NCBI GenBank assembly: GCA_949152475.1
Contig: OX424560.1
Coordinates: 20,337,106-20,401,105 of the forward strand
DNA: 64,000 bases
Source of the DNA: Terebella lapidaria
Taxonomy: Eukaryota; Annelida; Polychaeta; Terebellida; Terebellidae
Reading direction: 5' to 3'
The position numbers and the translations under genes are program-made. Position 1 is the first letter of the stretch; each line of letters starts with the position of its first letter. A model generated the notes under the pieces. It searched no databases. It saw only the letters and a program-made list of their open reading frames with translations, and had not been told where the DNA came from. Shown here piece after piece: positions 10,103 through 20,262 of this stretch.

Positions 10103-13100
10103 GGATAGTTGTTCGGTGGCAAACGATGCCGCCCCACCCGCTGATGAGCAGGACGGACCCCAAGTGGATATGACTTCTCCGGAAGTAGTCCTTGGAGACC
10201 AGTCTAGCTCCTCCGCGGCTGAGGCGGATGGCGAGGACTCCGTAGATGAGCCCAGCGCGTGCGAAAGGTATCGCCCGACCTGCGCGCTGGTGAGGGACCC
10301 CTGCTGGTACCTGCCCCTGTCCTTCGGACGGGAGCCGGTCCGGTTCCTCATAGACTCAGGCTCGGAGGTGACCCTCGTGGCCGCCGGAACGTTTAGGAAG
10401 GAGCCCGCACTCCGCAACCTTGAGTTGCGAGATCCCGGACCGTACAAGCTCTACGGAGCGGGAGACAACCGCATCCGTATCCATGGCATCATCGATCTGC
10501 CTATTACCCTTGGGGACAAGGTGTATCTGACAGAGGCGATCGTGGCGGATATCGGAGCGGCCGGGATAATTGGGATGAATTTCCTACGGGTCCACCGGGT
10601 GATTGCCAACTTTAGCGCTGGCGAGTTCCGGATGGGAGAGGACACACACTTCCTCTTCCGCTCGGGCCCGATGCATTCATTCCAGATGCGGACATCGCGC
10701 ACTGTAGTAGTGCCGCCGATGAGTGAGATGATCATCGAGACGAGGCCGCGGCGTCCCCGCATGCCCCTCGATGGTCGTCCGTGTATAGTGCAACCCGTGA
10801 GCAGTTTCGCCGCAGGAACTGGGCTCGTGCTGGGTGGGGCCCTGGTCATGTCCAACCCCCGCGCGATGCCCATCCTTGTGGTGAATCCTACGGATGCTCC
10901 GATTGTACTGAAGCGCGGATGCATAGCAGCTACTGCTATTCCCGCGGCTTCGAGTCGTGTCATCCCCGACGATCCGGTCTGCCGCGCTGCGTGCGCGGCG
11001 GCGGCCGCCGGAGATGATCCGTTCACCCTGCCGGACCATTTGGAATCTCGGGTTCCGAAGGACCGGCTGGATGAAGAGCAGCGCCAAGCGCTCCGCAGAC
11101 TGCTACGGCAGTATGCGGATGTGTTCATGGGTCCTGATGGTGCGGTTGGCAAGACTGACGTCGCCAAGCACCGCATCGACCTCGTGGACGAGCGTCCTCT
11201 CAAGCAGCGTCTTCGTCGGGCAGCAATAGTGCACCAAGAGGTCATAGACCAGGAGGTGCAAAAGATGCTCGACTTGGACATCATCGAACCCAGTGACAGC
11301 CCTTGGGCCAGTCCGGTGGTTATGGTGAAGAAGAAGGACGGCTCGTGGAGGTTCTGCGTGGACTATCGGAAACTCAACGATGCCACGCGGAAGGACTCAT
11401 ATCCTCTCCCGCACATTGAGGATACCTTCGATGCCCTGGCCGGGTCGCACTATTTCTGTGCTCTGGATCTGGCCTCCGGGTATTGGCAGGTGGAGATGGA
11501 GGAGAGTGATCGGGCGAAGACTGCCTTCGTTACCAAGAACGGGCTCTACCAATTCAAGGTAATGCCGTTCGGGCTCTGTAACGCACCAGCGACGTTCGAG
11601 CGCCTCATGGAGATGGTACTCAAAGGGTTCCTCTGGAAGCGATGTATGGTCTACATCGACGATGTCGTCGTGTATGGCCGGTCGTTCGAGGAAACCCTCA
11701 CCAACCTCCAGATGGTGCTCCATCGCATCCGCGGAGCAGGGCTTAAATTGAAGCCAAGTAAGTGCGAGCTATTCGCGCAGGAAATCCTGTACTTGGGCTT
11801 CATGGTAACGGGCACCGGAGTGAGACCAGACCCCGCAAAGGTGGCGGCCGTGCAGAAATGGCCTCCGCCATGTAACGTGGCGGACGTGAGGTCCTTCTTG
11901 GGCTTCGCGAGCTACCACCGCAGGTTTATTCGCGGCTTTGCGGAGATCGCGCGTCCCCTTACTATCCTCACGGAAAAGGGCGCCGATTTTGTTTGGTCCG
12001 CCGAGCAGGCTAACGCCTTCTCGGGACTCCGGCAGGCCTTGGTAGTGGCCCCGGTGCTGCGGCACCCTCGTCCGGACTGCGAGTTTATCTTGGACACCGA
12101 CGCGAGTAACTTCGCGCTCGGCGGTGTCCTCTCGCAGATCGTGGACGGGCAAGAGCGGGTAGTAGCTTATGCGAGTGTGGCCTTGAGCCGCTCTCAAATG
12201 AACTACTGTACCACTCATCGCGAGTTGCTCGCGGTGGTTACGATGACCAAGCGCTTCCGGCACTATTTGTTGGGACGCCATTTCCGTTTGCGGACTGATC
12301 ATAGTTCGCTGAGATGGCTCCTCAACTATAGTGAGGCCGATGGCTTGGTGGCGCGGTGGCTCGTCAAACTCCAAGAGTATGACATGCAGATAGAGCACCG
12401 CGCTGGTAAGTTGCACGGCAACGCGGACGGCCTGTCCCGTTGTCATAAGTGCAAGAGTCCGGGTTGTGCAGGGATGGCACCATTCCAGCAAGCCGCGGAT
12501 TCGTCCTCAGACTCGGAATTGGACGTTCCGGGGAGACCGCAGGCCGCCGCCCCCTCTAACAACACGGCGGCCGGAGCGTCTAGGGCTCATCTCCGCGCGC
12601 GGACCCGCCGATATCGGCGAGGGCGTCCCGCATATGAAGCGGAGGTGCGGCTCAGCTCCAGCGAGTCTTCCTCGAGTCCAGCGGTGTACTCCTCGTGGGT
12701 ACCCTCGTCCTCTGGAGAGTCTGAGTATGAGCGGTCCTTGCCCCCTGTGGTGATGGCCGCTGCGGCGCAGCCGGACGCGACGGAGGAGGAGCCTAATTAC
12801 TTGGGTGGCTACTCTCCGGCGCAGATAGCTGCGGCGCAGAGAGCTGACAGAGCTCTGGCACCGGTAATCACAGCCCTTGAGGCCGGCCAGAAGCCCTCGA
12901 AGGATGAGCGGAAGACCTACAGGGAGGAGACCTTGTCTCTAGTATCTCAGTGGGAACGACTCTCCTTGAGGGATGGCCTCTTATACCGGCGCTATGAGCC
13001 ACCGACCCCACTGCCTCCAATATGGCAGTTGGTGCTTCCGGCGGAGCTGCGGAAAGAAGTACTCCACCAGTTGCATGACCTCCGGGTGACCGGTCACTTG

Positions 13101-14375
13101 GGAATCCGGAGGACCGTCCATAGGCTACAACAGCGCTTTCATTGGCCTGGTAGCGGCTTGGACGTGCAACGGTGGTGCGCAGCCTGCCCTCGGTGTCAAG
13201 CTCGCAAAGGAGTCCCGACTCCTGGCCGCCACCCCTTAACCACGGTTAAGGCGGGCGCGCCGTTTGATCGGATAGCTCTGGATATACTGGATACCCACCG
13301 GGTCACCCCGCGCGGTTTCCGGTACATCCTGGTGATATCCGACTATTTTACCAAGTATACCGACGCCTACCCACTGCGCCGCCAGACTGCGGACGAGGTA
13401 GCTCGGTTGTTGGTGAATAGATGGGTGGTGTACCATGGGGTACCTAAACAGGTACATTCGGATCAGGGCACGCAATTTGAGAGCAACCTGTTCCGGAACC
13501 TAGCACAGATGCTAGGGAGTACCAAGGTGCGTACCACCCCCTACAGGCCCCAGTCTGATGGCCAGGTCGAACGCTTTAATCGATCGGTCCTCAACATGCT
13601 GGCGGCCTTTGTGAATGATCGTGCGAATGATTGGGATGACCACCTCCCGTATGTCTTAATGGCATACAGGTCGTCGGTCCACTCTTCGACCGGAGTTACT
13701 CCGCACGCGATGTTGTACGGCCGGGAGTTAAATTTGCCCGTGGATATTATGTATCCAACTGCGGCAGAGACCGGCGCAGTACCCCAGTGCGGTCCGGAGT
13801 ACGTGGAGTGGATTCGCCGCGCCCTGGCGAACGCCCATGATTTCGCGCGCGCGCGCCTAGACAAGTCTGCCCTCCGGCAGAAGCGAGGCTATGACGCCCA
13901 TGCTAAGGGTAGGCCAGCTTTTGCGGAAGGCGACAAGGTGCGCTACTATTATCCGCCGCTTAAGCAAGGCAATAAATTTGCTAAGCCGTGGATAGGCCCG
14001 TTTACCGTACTGAAACAGGTGACAGATGTGGACTACCGGATCCGGAGGGATTCCGATCCGGACAGGGTTCTGGTTGTCCATATCGATAATCTGAAGAAGT
14101 ACGAGGGCCCGCTTGTCATGGATCCGCTAATTCAAGATGCGGAACCGGATGACGCTCCCGTATGGGATCCGTCCGGTCAGCATCCGCGGACTCCGGACGA
14201 GCGTGTGCGCCGTATGGTGGGCCTCCCGGACCTCTCTGACCCGTCAGATGATGGACTGGGCGGCTATCAGCCAGATGACGGCGATCCGCAGGTACCTCCA
14301 CTCCCTCCAGTACCTGCGGATGACGGGCGGCCACGCCGGAAACCACGTGCGCCAGCCCGGTATGGGTGGGAATAA
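10062..14375 (+). CDS. pol: LTR element pol (protease, RT, RNase H, integrase), made by -1 frameshift
   Basis: The open frame extends upstream to an ATG at 9861, overlapping gag. The frameshift at 10059-10065 sets the natural entry, giving about 1437 residues beyond the shift. In order: aspartic protease (FLIDSGSEVT, catalytic Asp at 10353); reverse transcriptase (WRFCVDYRKLN, FGLCNAPATF, catalytic YIDD at 11652-11663); RNase H (ILDTDASNFALGGVLSQ, TDHSSLRWL); integrase zinc domain (H-x-G...CAACPRCQ, about 13095-13200); integrase DDE core (ALDILD, SDQGTQFES, DGQVERFNR); and a GPY/F-type C-terminal module (KPWIGPFTVLKQV). A Pro/Asp-rich tail ends in TAA. The catalytic residues I checked are present and there are no internal stops. 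Confidence 0.93.
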   Translation, partial: KLDPDVVATNTASGDSCSVANDAAPPADEQDGPQVDMTSPEVVLGDQSSSSAAEADGEDSVDEPSACERYRPTCALVRDPCWYLPLSFGREPVRFLIDSGSEVTLVAAGTFRKEPALRNLELRDPGPYKLYGAGDNRIRIHGIIDLPITLGDKVYLTEAIVADIGAAGIIGMNFLRVHRVIANFSAGEFRMGEDTHFLFRSGPMHSFQMRTSRTVVVPPMSEMIIETRPRRPRMPLDGRPCIVQPVSSFAAGTGLVLGGALVMSNPRAMPILVVNPTDAPIVLKRGCIAATAIPAASSRVIPDDPVCRAACAAAAAGDDPFTLPDHLESRVPKDRLDEEQRQALRRLLRQYADVFMGPDGAVGKTDVAKHRIDLVDERPLKQRLRRAAIVHQEVIDQEVQKMLDLDIIEPSDSPWASPVVMVKKKDGSWRFCVDYRKLNDATRKDSYPLPHIEDTFDALAGSHYFCALDLASGYWQVEMEESDRAKTAFVTKNGLYQFKVMPFGLCNAPATFERLMEMVLKGFLWKRCMVYIDDVVVYGRSFEETLTNLQMVLHRIRGAGLKLKPSKCELFAQEILYLGFMVTGTGVRPDPAKVAAVQKWPPPCNVADVRSFLGFASYHRRFIRGFAEIARPLTILTEKGADFVWSAEQANAFSGLRQALVVAPVLRHPRPDCEFILDTDASNFALGGVLSQIVDGQERVVAYASVALSRSQMNYCTTHRELLAVVTMTKRFRHYLLGRHFRLRTDHSSLRWLLNYSEADGLVARWLVKLQEYDMQIEHRAGKLHGNADGLSRCHKCKSPGCAGMAPFQQAADSSSDSELDVPGRPQAAAPSNNTAAGASRAHLRARTRRYRRGRPAYEAEVRLSSSESSSSPAVYSSWVPSSSGESEYERSLPPVVMAAAAQPDATEEEPNYLGGYSPAQIAAAQRADRALAPVITALEAGQKPSKDERKTYREETLSLVSQWERLSLRDGLLYRRYEPPTPLPPIWQLVLPAELRKEVLHQLHDLRVTGHLGIRRTVHRLQQRFHWPGSGLDVQRWCAACPRCQARKGVPTPGRHPLTTVKAGAPFDRIALDILDTHRVTPRGFRYILVISDYFTKYTDAYPLRRQTADEVARLLVNRWVVYHGVPKQVHSDQGTQFESNLFRNLAQMLGSTKVRTTPYRPQSDGQVERFNRSVLNMLAAFVNDRANDWDDHLPYVLMAYRSSVHSSTGVTPHAMLYGRELNLPVDIMYPTAAETGAVPQCGPEYVEWIRRALANAHDFARARLDKSALRQKRGYDAHAKGRPAFAEGDKVRYYYPPLKQGNKFAKPWIGPFTVLKQVTDVDYRIRRDSDPDRVLVVHIDNLKKYEGPLVMDPLIQDAEPDDAPVWDPSGQHPRTPDERVRRMVGLPDLSDPSDDGLGGYQPDDGDPQVPPLPPVPADDGRPRRKPRAPARYGWE

Positions 14376-16290
14376 CCTTCCGCCCATGCGGATGCGTCTG
14401 CGGTACCCGTCTATCATACTATGGATGGGTTTTAGGTCGTTCCGTGAGAGTCCGCACGACTTACCTCCGCGGGTGGCTACTTTGTGGCCATCTTCGGAGT
14501 TGAGGTCCGCGGAGACTTTCATGTCGTAACGCCGCCGCTCCGCATCCGCCCTCCTGTAGTTTCTAGCGCCAGGGACGTGCGGATGGCCTGTCCGCACCTT
14601 ATGGACGGCTGTCCGGCGTAATCCGTACAACGGTTACGCTGGCCGGACGAATTTACTGATTCGGCCGGACGCCCCTGGTCCCGGGACAACCTCTTATATG
14701 GCCAGACTGAGGTTGGGATTTACGTCCGCTACGGGAGAAGCGTCTTCCCACGGATTTGGGGAACTGGCTCTGGACGCGGGGATAGTGTCCGCCGATGAGG
14801 ACTGATGTCCGCGGTTCGTCCGCGTGACTCGTCCGGCGTCCGCGGCGCTTTAAGATGACGCACTTCAGTGTAGTTATCCCCCGTGAGCCACTACTGTAAT
14901 TGCGGTTATAGTAGATTAAGGTTTCTTACGGCAGGAAACCGACTATCCATTATGATAATGGAGCGGTTGTTAAGTCCGCGTGTGCGGACCAGCCGCGGCA
15001 GCGGGTGACGCTCGTTCTCGTCCGGATCGTACCTTATAATACGCGGTCCGGCCGGAATGACCGGAACCCCGGCCTCCTTCTAAGAAGGGGGTCGTATATT
15101 ACATGCGCAACACTTGTGGTGGCTTCTAATTCCAATTTCATCTTCATTGGATAAGGGCAATACGCCGTACAATGGTAGACGTCCGGCCTGGACTCCGTCC
15201 GCGGGCAGCCCCGGACGTCCGCCGGCTATTGCTTTCACCATCTTTGGGCGCCTCTAGATTGGGCGCCGGTATGAAGGGTTCGCCCCCTAACCAGTGCGGT
15301 TATGGACCATGCCGGCTCCGCGTCTAAATCTATTGGCTCCGCGCTCCGGTAGTCGTTTGAGGAGGCTCTGGGCTGGACCGGGCACCGCTCCGCGGCCGGG
15401 CAGTACGTCGGGGATGCTAGTGGGCGCTTTGCAAACGCCCATAGGGCGCCCGATTGTCTGTCCGGACGTCATGGGTATGTCCGATCGCCCTGTAAGCGTG
15501 CCAGCGGCTATGGGGAGTGATTTTGTTTATTTTCCATCTCATTTATTATTTATGGGAGGATTATAAGCCACAAGTGTGTGCGTGTTTCCCGTGGAAATGC
15601 TATTCTTACTCATTTATCCCATATATGAGAAAGTTTAGTGATATATCTTTTCCCTGGTGCAATAGAGAGTAAGAAATCGGGAGATTTCTGCTTTCGCAAG
15701 AGGGGTGTAGGAGATTGTGTACATTGTATCGAAGGCTGTATGCCGTGATCTATGAAAAGCATGCAAGCGGTGGTGGATTTATTTTCATTGCTGCTTGAGC
15801 GGTGTTAAATTTTTATTTATCGCTGCTGATAGGGTGACATAATCGTAACACCCACAAGTAGTTTGGCTTTTTGATACATTGTATGCAATCTTTAACCTGC
15901 GAGGGTGATTAACTTCACGTCATTGATCGCCAGTGCGAAAGCTATTGCTAATGACTGCTGTTAATTACTGTAGTATTTTAGCGGGTTCCCCCGGGATGGC
16001 TTGTGTACACAAGCCACCCGTATACACGGCATGAAAGGAGTCACCGGGGGGAGATGCGTGTATGGGAATGCGGGAATGTAAAACGTCCTTTTGTCTGTCG
16101 ATCGGGTAGATGCAGTGAATAGACGTTTCCACGGGAACGCGTCATACGATGCGTGTGCAGTATAACTGCCAACACTTGATGCCTATAATCGATGTAACTC
16201 GACACCTTCTCGTCATTCAAGCGCTCGGCACTGGTGGAGACGGATCTGCGGATCTGACTCCCAGTGTTTAGAGCGATTAGAGCGCTTGAA
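14376..16290 (+). other. 1.9-kb non-coding spacer between pol and ORF3 of the LTR element
   Basis: No convincing ORF. It is rich in GTCCG/CGGAC words that can pair with one another, so the RNA is probably highly structured. A TATA-like TCTTATATGG lies near 14691-14700. A candidate 3' splice site, CTGACTCCCAG, ends at 16264, just ahead of the ORF3 ATG. This would allow a spliced ORF3 mRNA, but neither possibility is proven. Confidence 0.5.
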
Positions 16291-19200
16291 ATGTCGGAAA
16301 GTAGCGACGGCTGGGGAGGTGATGAAGGGAGGGAAGAGGGGTCTCTTGAGCGCGGTAATTCGTACTCGAGACCCCTGTCTAGGCCCGAGGAGGATGACCG
16401 CGAGGACATCCCTCGGGGAGCCTATGTGGGTTCTGAGGAATCCAGCTCCAGCTCCGGTTCTTACTCAGGAACCGAGTCTGAGAGTGAGGTCGCGGAGGAC
16501 CGCCCCGCAGAGAGTGACTCGGCCACGGCAGGCGCTGAGTTACTCCTAGATCCGTCATCTTTTTCTCGTATGGAAGAGATGATGGACTGCGGTGGTGCGG
16601 GACTTGCTAGTGTGGACATTGAGTTGCATCCGCACCCGGAGATGCTTGCGTCTTTGGGTCCGGATGAGAGTACTCGTGCGGAAACCCGTCCGGATGGCCG
16701 TAGCCGTCCGGACACCGGTTCCGCCGAGAACTCCTCGGTGTCCGCACCTGCGGAGTCTGGTCCGCACGACCAGAAGGCCCCTGGGACTTGGGCGGAGCAG
16801 GTTGACGCGGCTGAGGAAGCCGCATCCCAAGCGCCGCCTCAGGAACAGGAGTCTGGCTCGAAGGAGACCGAGAACCGAGATGACGGGTTTACATCGCCCG
16901 TCTCTAGGCGTACTCGCCGTCGAGCCCGGGAGATTGCTCAAAAGCAGTGGAGAGCCCAGCAAGAGCTGGAAGCCGCTGAACATGGGCAATCTGAGGCCGG
17001 ATCCGACCCGGACCCGGCCTCCTCGCCTCCAAAGAAGAAAAAGAAGAAGCGGCCGCACCGGAAAAAGAAGTCCGGCGGCCCCTCGCCTCAAGCAGGATCG
17101 AAGTCCGGAGGACCTCAGCCACTGGCGCCTAAGCCGGGCGGCCAGAAAGGGTCCTCCGCCAAACCCGGAGTCGCCAAGACGCCTAATCCCTCGGGATCTG
17201 GTGCGGGCGGCGCCTCCGCGGGATCCGGCCCAGGCGCGGGAGGTTCCGGTAAGCGGGTGCCTATCAAGGCACCGAAAGGAACCTCCTCTTCTTCTTCCTC
17301 CGGTACCAAGAAACCTACCGGAGCTGCGGAGGTGGGGTCTAGTCCAGTGGACAGAGGGCGTCCCGTGCCGAAGGAGGGAGATCTTCGTTTAGAACTCCTC
17401 CGGAAGCGCGCGGAGCAAGACGGGGTCCACCTGTCTGACGCCGCACTGGAAGCGGGAGCGCGGGCCTTCGTTGCGCAGCAACGGAGGGCCGCGCCCCCAC
17501 GCGGGAAGAGTGTGCCCCGACAAACCAGGTCGGAGAATCGTTCGGGGGCGGCCAAAAAGAAGAAACGGTCGTCCTCGGAGCAGCCCTCTATCCAGAGGCT
17601 GCGGGCCGAAATGGGCCCCGAACTCCCTGGAGTCCGTCAGGGACACATGTTCCTCCCGCGTTACGGCAGGGATCCACAGGGACGCCGCACCGCGGCGGCC
17701 GGCGCGGCGGCCGACACGCCTTTCACACGGCCTCGTCCACTCACGGACGAGGAGCGTGTCGGATTGCCGCCCGAGCCAGAGGAGGGTGTAATATGCCAAC
17801 TCTGTCCGAAATCCCTGGACGGGTATGAGGACCCGCACCGTGCGCTCAACCGGGATCGTAGGTACCCTACCTACGACCACTTGAGTCGACACATTGCGGG
17901 GTACCACTACCCCTGGATGCAAATGTTCGTTTGCAAGAGGTGCTACTCCGGCACCCCTCAGCAGCGATATTTCGCCAGTTTAGAGGCCCTAAACGATCAC
18001 CGCTCGGGTGCACACCGCGGTGAGGGACTTCATCTCGTTGGAAATGAAGTGGGGCCTGTATTCAATTATGGATACATACCACCGAGGGTGGCGTCGTTCA
18101 TGACTACGTCAGGGACGGCGAATCACCGGTTCTATCACTGGGGTCCATGGCGCTTTGCACAGCGCGTCATGGACGATGCCTGGAGGCAGTCTGGCGTTGT
18201 GTCCGCGGGCTCGAGCTACACCGCTCGCCTGACGGCTACGATGGGCCAGACCCCGGCGGAGTTCCAGGCGGCGGAAGCCGCCCGGACAGCAGCAGAGGCT
18301 GTCCGTGAACCGCCGGTGATCCAGGCCGGTGAAGAACGGCACCGGGTGACCATGATCGTGTCGGAGATGCCGCAGATCGCGGCCAAGACACGAGTGGCTA
18401 CTCCTAAGCCGCGCCCCCAGCCAAAGACTCAGGGGAAGAGTTCGTCCGCCGGAAAGACTCCGGCCGGGACGACGCCCTTGCAGTCTCCGGGTGCGCTGAC
18501 GCAGGAGGACTACCCGGGCTTGCTCGAGGTGACGGTACCCGCGGGTCCGTCTGAGGGACGGGTGGTGGCAGACACCTCCGCCTCCTCGAGTACCGCGTCG
18601 GCGGTCCCGCCAAGGACTCCACGCGTGACTCCCTCGGTAGCGAGCAGTAGCGGACGTGCGGTACCTCTCACGAGGTCGGCGTCCGCGTCCTCGTTGGTGG
18701 TTGAGGGGACGTCCGCAGGGTGGCAAAGCACTGCCTCCCTGGACTTGGACCCCCTCGACGCCACGGCGGACGTACGCCGGAGGCTCGGTCCCACGACCGC
18801 CAGCGTCTACGAGACTTTCCGCGAGTCTGTAGGCCAGGCGGTCGGCCATCGTCGCGATGGTATGGACCGGATCCCCGGTGATCCGGCGTTGGTGAACCTG
18901 CCGGTGCCCCGAGCCATTCGTGACTTGGGGTCCGCAGGTGTGGCCGCGTTGGTCCGCGCTCGGGAGGAGCACCCCTGGGATCACCCCCAGCGTGGTCGAC
19001 TCACCCGAGCGGCGGAGTACCTTGTGGCGGAGATGGACAGCTCTCTGGATCGGTTCAGCCGGTGCCGCGCCGAGGCCTCCCGTGTCGCATGCGATCTCGC
19101 ATACGACCAGGGCCTCATGGAAGGCACCCGGCGGAGCCTAGAGAGCCACCGGGCTTTGTCGGCCGTCATTGAGCGGCGCGCGTTCGACCAGGGTCGGACC

Positions 19201-19737
19201 GCCGCTCTTGCCGAGCAGTCCGGGGCGTCCGCCCCCGCCCCAGAGGTGGCCGCACGGATGGAGCACCTGGAGGCTGAGAATGAGCAGCTACGGCGTCGTC
19301 TTGACGAAGCTGAGGCCGCTCGGACTCGCCTAATCCAGGGCGTCGATGACCCCGAGTCGTCCGCCCTGAACCAGGCGGCTCTCCGGCGCGCGGATGCCGC
19401 TTTGGAGCTGGCCATCTACCCATACCTAGTCCAGGTGTGGGGAGAGCGGACGGCCGGTCCACAGCGCACCCGCGATACGGTGGAGATGTTCCGCGCCATA
19501 GCAGATCTCGGCGCGACATCTCTACCGGCCTCCGTTGTGATGGCTCCGTCAGGACCCGGATTGCAGGGCTCACCACAAAAGCCCGTGCAAGCTCCACCGG
19601 GCCTGCCTCATCCGCCCGTGCAGCCGGCTTTCACTCTGCCGGCTCCGCTGCTTCCGCGGCGTAGGGACCCGTCACCGCCGCCAGACCCCAAGACAGGCGG
19701 CACGGATGAGGAGCCGATGACGACGGAGGAAGGCTAG
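16291..19737 (+). CDS. LTR element ORF3: large accessory protein with two C2H2-like fingers (function unknown)
   Basis: An intact sense ORF of 1148 aa from ATG 16291 (MSESSDGWGGDE). It is open a little upstream but without an ATG. The N-terminal third is acidic and Ser-rich. A poly-Lys/Arg stretch (KKKKKKRPHRKKKSGG, about residue 245) looks like a nuclear or nucleic-acid-binding signal, and Pro/Gly/Ser-rich sequence follows. Two Cys/His motifs lie near residues 502-540 (CQLC...HIAGYH) and 548-575 (CKRC...HRSGAH). The C-terminal part is helical, with a coiled-coil-like segment (EHLEAENEQLRRRLDEAEAA, about residue 990) and a Pro-rich end. There is no signal peptide or membrane segment, so it is not an envelope gene. 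GC and codon use match gag-pol. I do not recognise a family. Confidence 0.85.
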   Translation: MSESSDGWGGDEGREEGSLERGNSYSRPLSRPEEDDREDIPRGAYVGSEESSSSSGSYSGTESESEVAEDRPAESDSATAGAELLLDPSSFSRMEEMMDCGGAGLASVDIELHPHPEMLASLGPDESTRAETRPDGRSRPDTGSAENSSVSAPAESGPHDQKAPGTWAEQVDAAEEAASQAPPQEQESGSKETENRDDGFTSPVSRRTRRRAREIAQKQWRAQQELEAAEHGQSEAGSDPDPASSPPKKKKKKRPHRKKKSGGPSPQAGSKSGGPQPLAPKPGGQKGSSAKPGVAKTPNPSGSGAGGASAGSGPGAGGSGKRVPIKAPKGTSSSSSSGTKKPTGAAEVGSSPVDRGRPVPKEGDLRLELLRKRAEQDGVHLSDAALEAGARAFVAQQRRAAPPRGKSVPRQTRSENRSGAAKKKKRSSSEQPSIQRLRAEMGPELPGVRQGHMFLPRYGRDPQGRRTAAAGAAADTPFTRPRPLTDEERVGLPPEPEEGVICQLCPKSLDGYEDPHRALNRDRRYPTYDHLSRHIAGYHYPWMQMFVCKRCYSGTPQQRYFASLEALNDHRSGAHRGEGLHLVGNEVGPVFNYGYIPPRVASFMTTSGTANHRFYHWGPWRFAQRVMDDAWRQSGVVSAGSSYTARLTATMGQTPAEFQAAEAARTAAEAVREPPVIQAGEERHRVTMIVSEMPQIAAKTRVATPKPRPQPKTQGKSSSAGKTPAGTTPLQSPGALTQEDYPGLLEVTVPAGPSEGRVVADTSASSSTASAVPPRTPRVTPSVASSSGRAVPLTRSASASSLVVEGTSAGWQSTASLDLDPLDATADVRRRLGPTTASVYETFRESVGQAVGHRRDGMDRIPGDPALVNLPVPRAIRDLGSAGVAALVRAREEHPWDHPQRGRLTRAAEYLVAEMDSSLDRFSRCRAEASRVACDLAYDQGLMEGTRRSLESHRALSAVIERRAFDQGRTAALAEQSGASAPAPEVAARMEHLEAENEQLRRRLDEAEAARTRLIQGVDDPESSALNQAALRRADAALELAIYPYLVQVWGERTAGPQRTRDTVEMFRAIADLGATSLPASVVMAPSGPGLQGSPQKPVQAPPGLPHPPVQPAFTLPAPLLPRRRDPSPPPDPKTGGTDEEPMTTEEG

Positions 19738-20249
19738 GGTGCTAGCCTCGTCGCTGCACGTGTGCGGCGGCGTGCCGGAGTCGCTCCCGCGGCTCCGCCC
19801 TGCCTCAGACCCGTTCTGCGGATCTGAGGAGCCGGCCGGCAGGGCGGTCGGCAACATTTTAGAGGTACTATCACTTTTGATCACTCGGTGTGTCGTTTTA
19901 CAAAATTTCTAAATTTAAAGTCTAACCTTAAAGATATTCCAAAGACTCGACACACCGTCCTTTTATAATGGGTGACCTTTCAAGGTCATCACACGGTTTT
20001 GGACCACCTCGGTCAAAATTTTAGCTTGTTTATTAGGATTTATTCAAAATTGCAAAGCGCGTTATAGTTTACTCCATAAGTCCGGGGGTAGTTCCCCATT
20101 CTTCCAAAAGGGACTCTTAAAGTCCTAGTGTTTGCGCCGTGACTTCCGGGCGTTGCCATCGTGCCTTCTTCCGGCCCCCGCCATGCGAAGCCTTCGTCGG
20201 GTTTCGAGCATTTTGGGCGCGGGCGGAACATGTTGGGGACCAACATTGT
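19738..20249 (+). other. 3' structured untranslated region of the LTR element
   Basis: Three hairpins are visible. CCGCCCTGCC (19795-19804) pairs with GGCAGGGCGG (19838-19847), with an inner TCAGA/TCTGA stem. CGGTGTGTCG (19886-19895) pairs with CGACACACCG (19948-19957). TGACCTT-TC-AAGGTCA lies at about 19973-19988. No ORF of note. Confidence 0.6.
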
Positions 20250-20259
20250 AAGAAGGGGG
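20250..20259 (+). promoter_or_regulatory. Polypurine tract (plus-strand primer)
   Basis: AAGAAGGGGG, followed by TAA and then the 3' LTR at 20263. This is the expected place for the RNase H-resistant plus-strand primer. Confidence 0.8.
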
Positions 20260-20262
20260 TAA

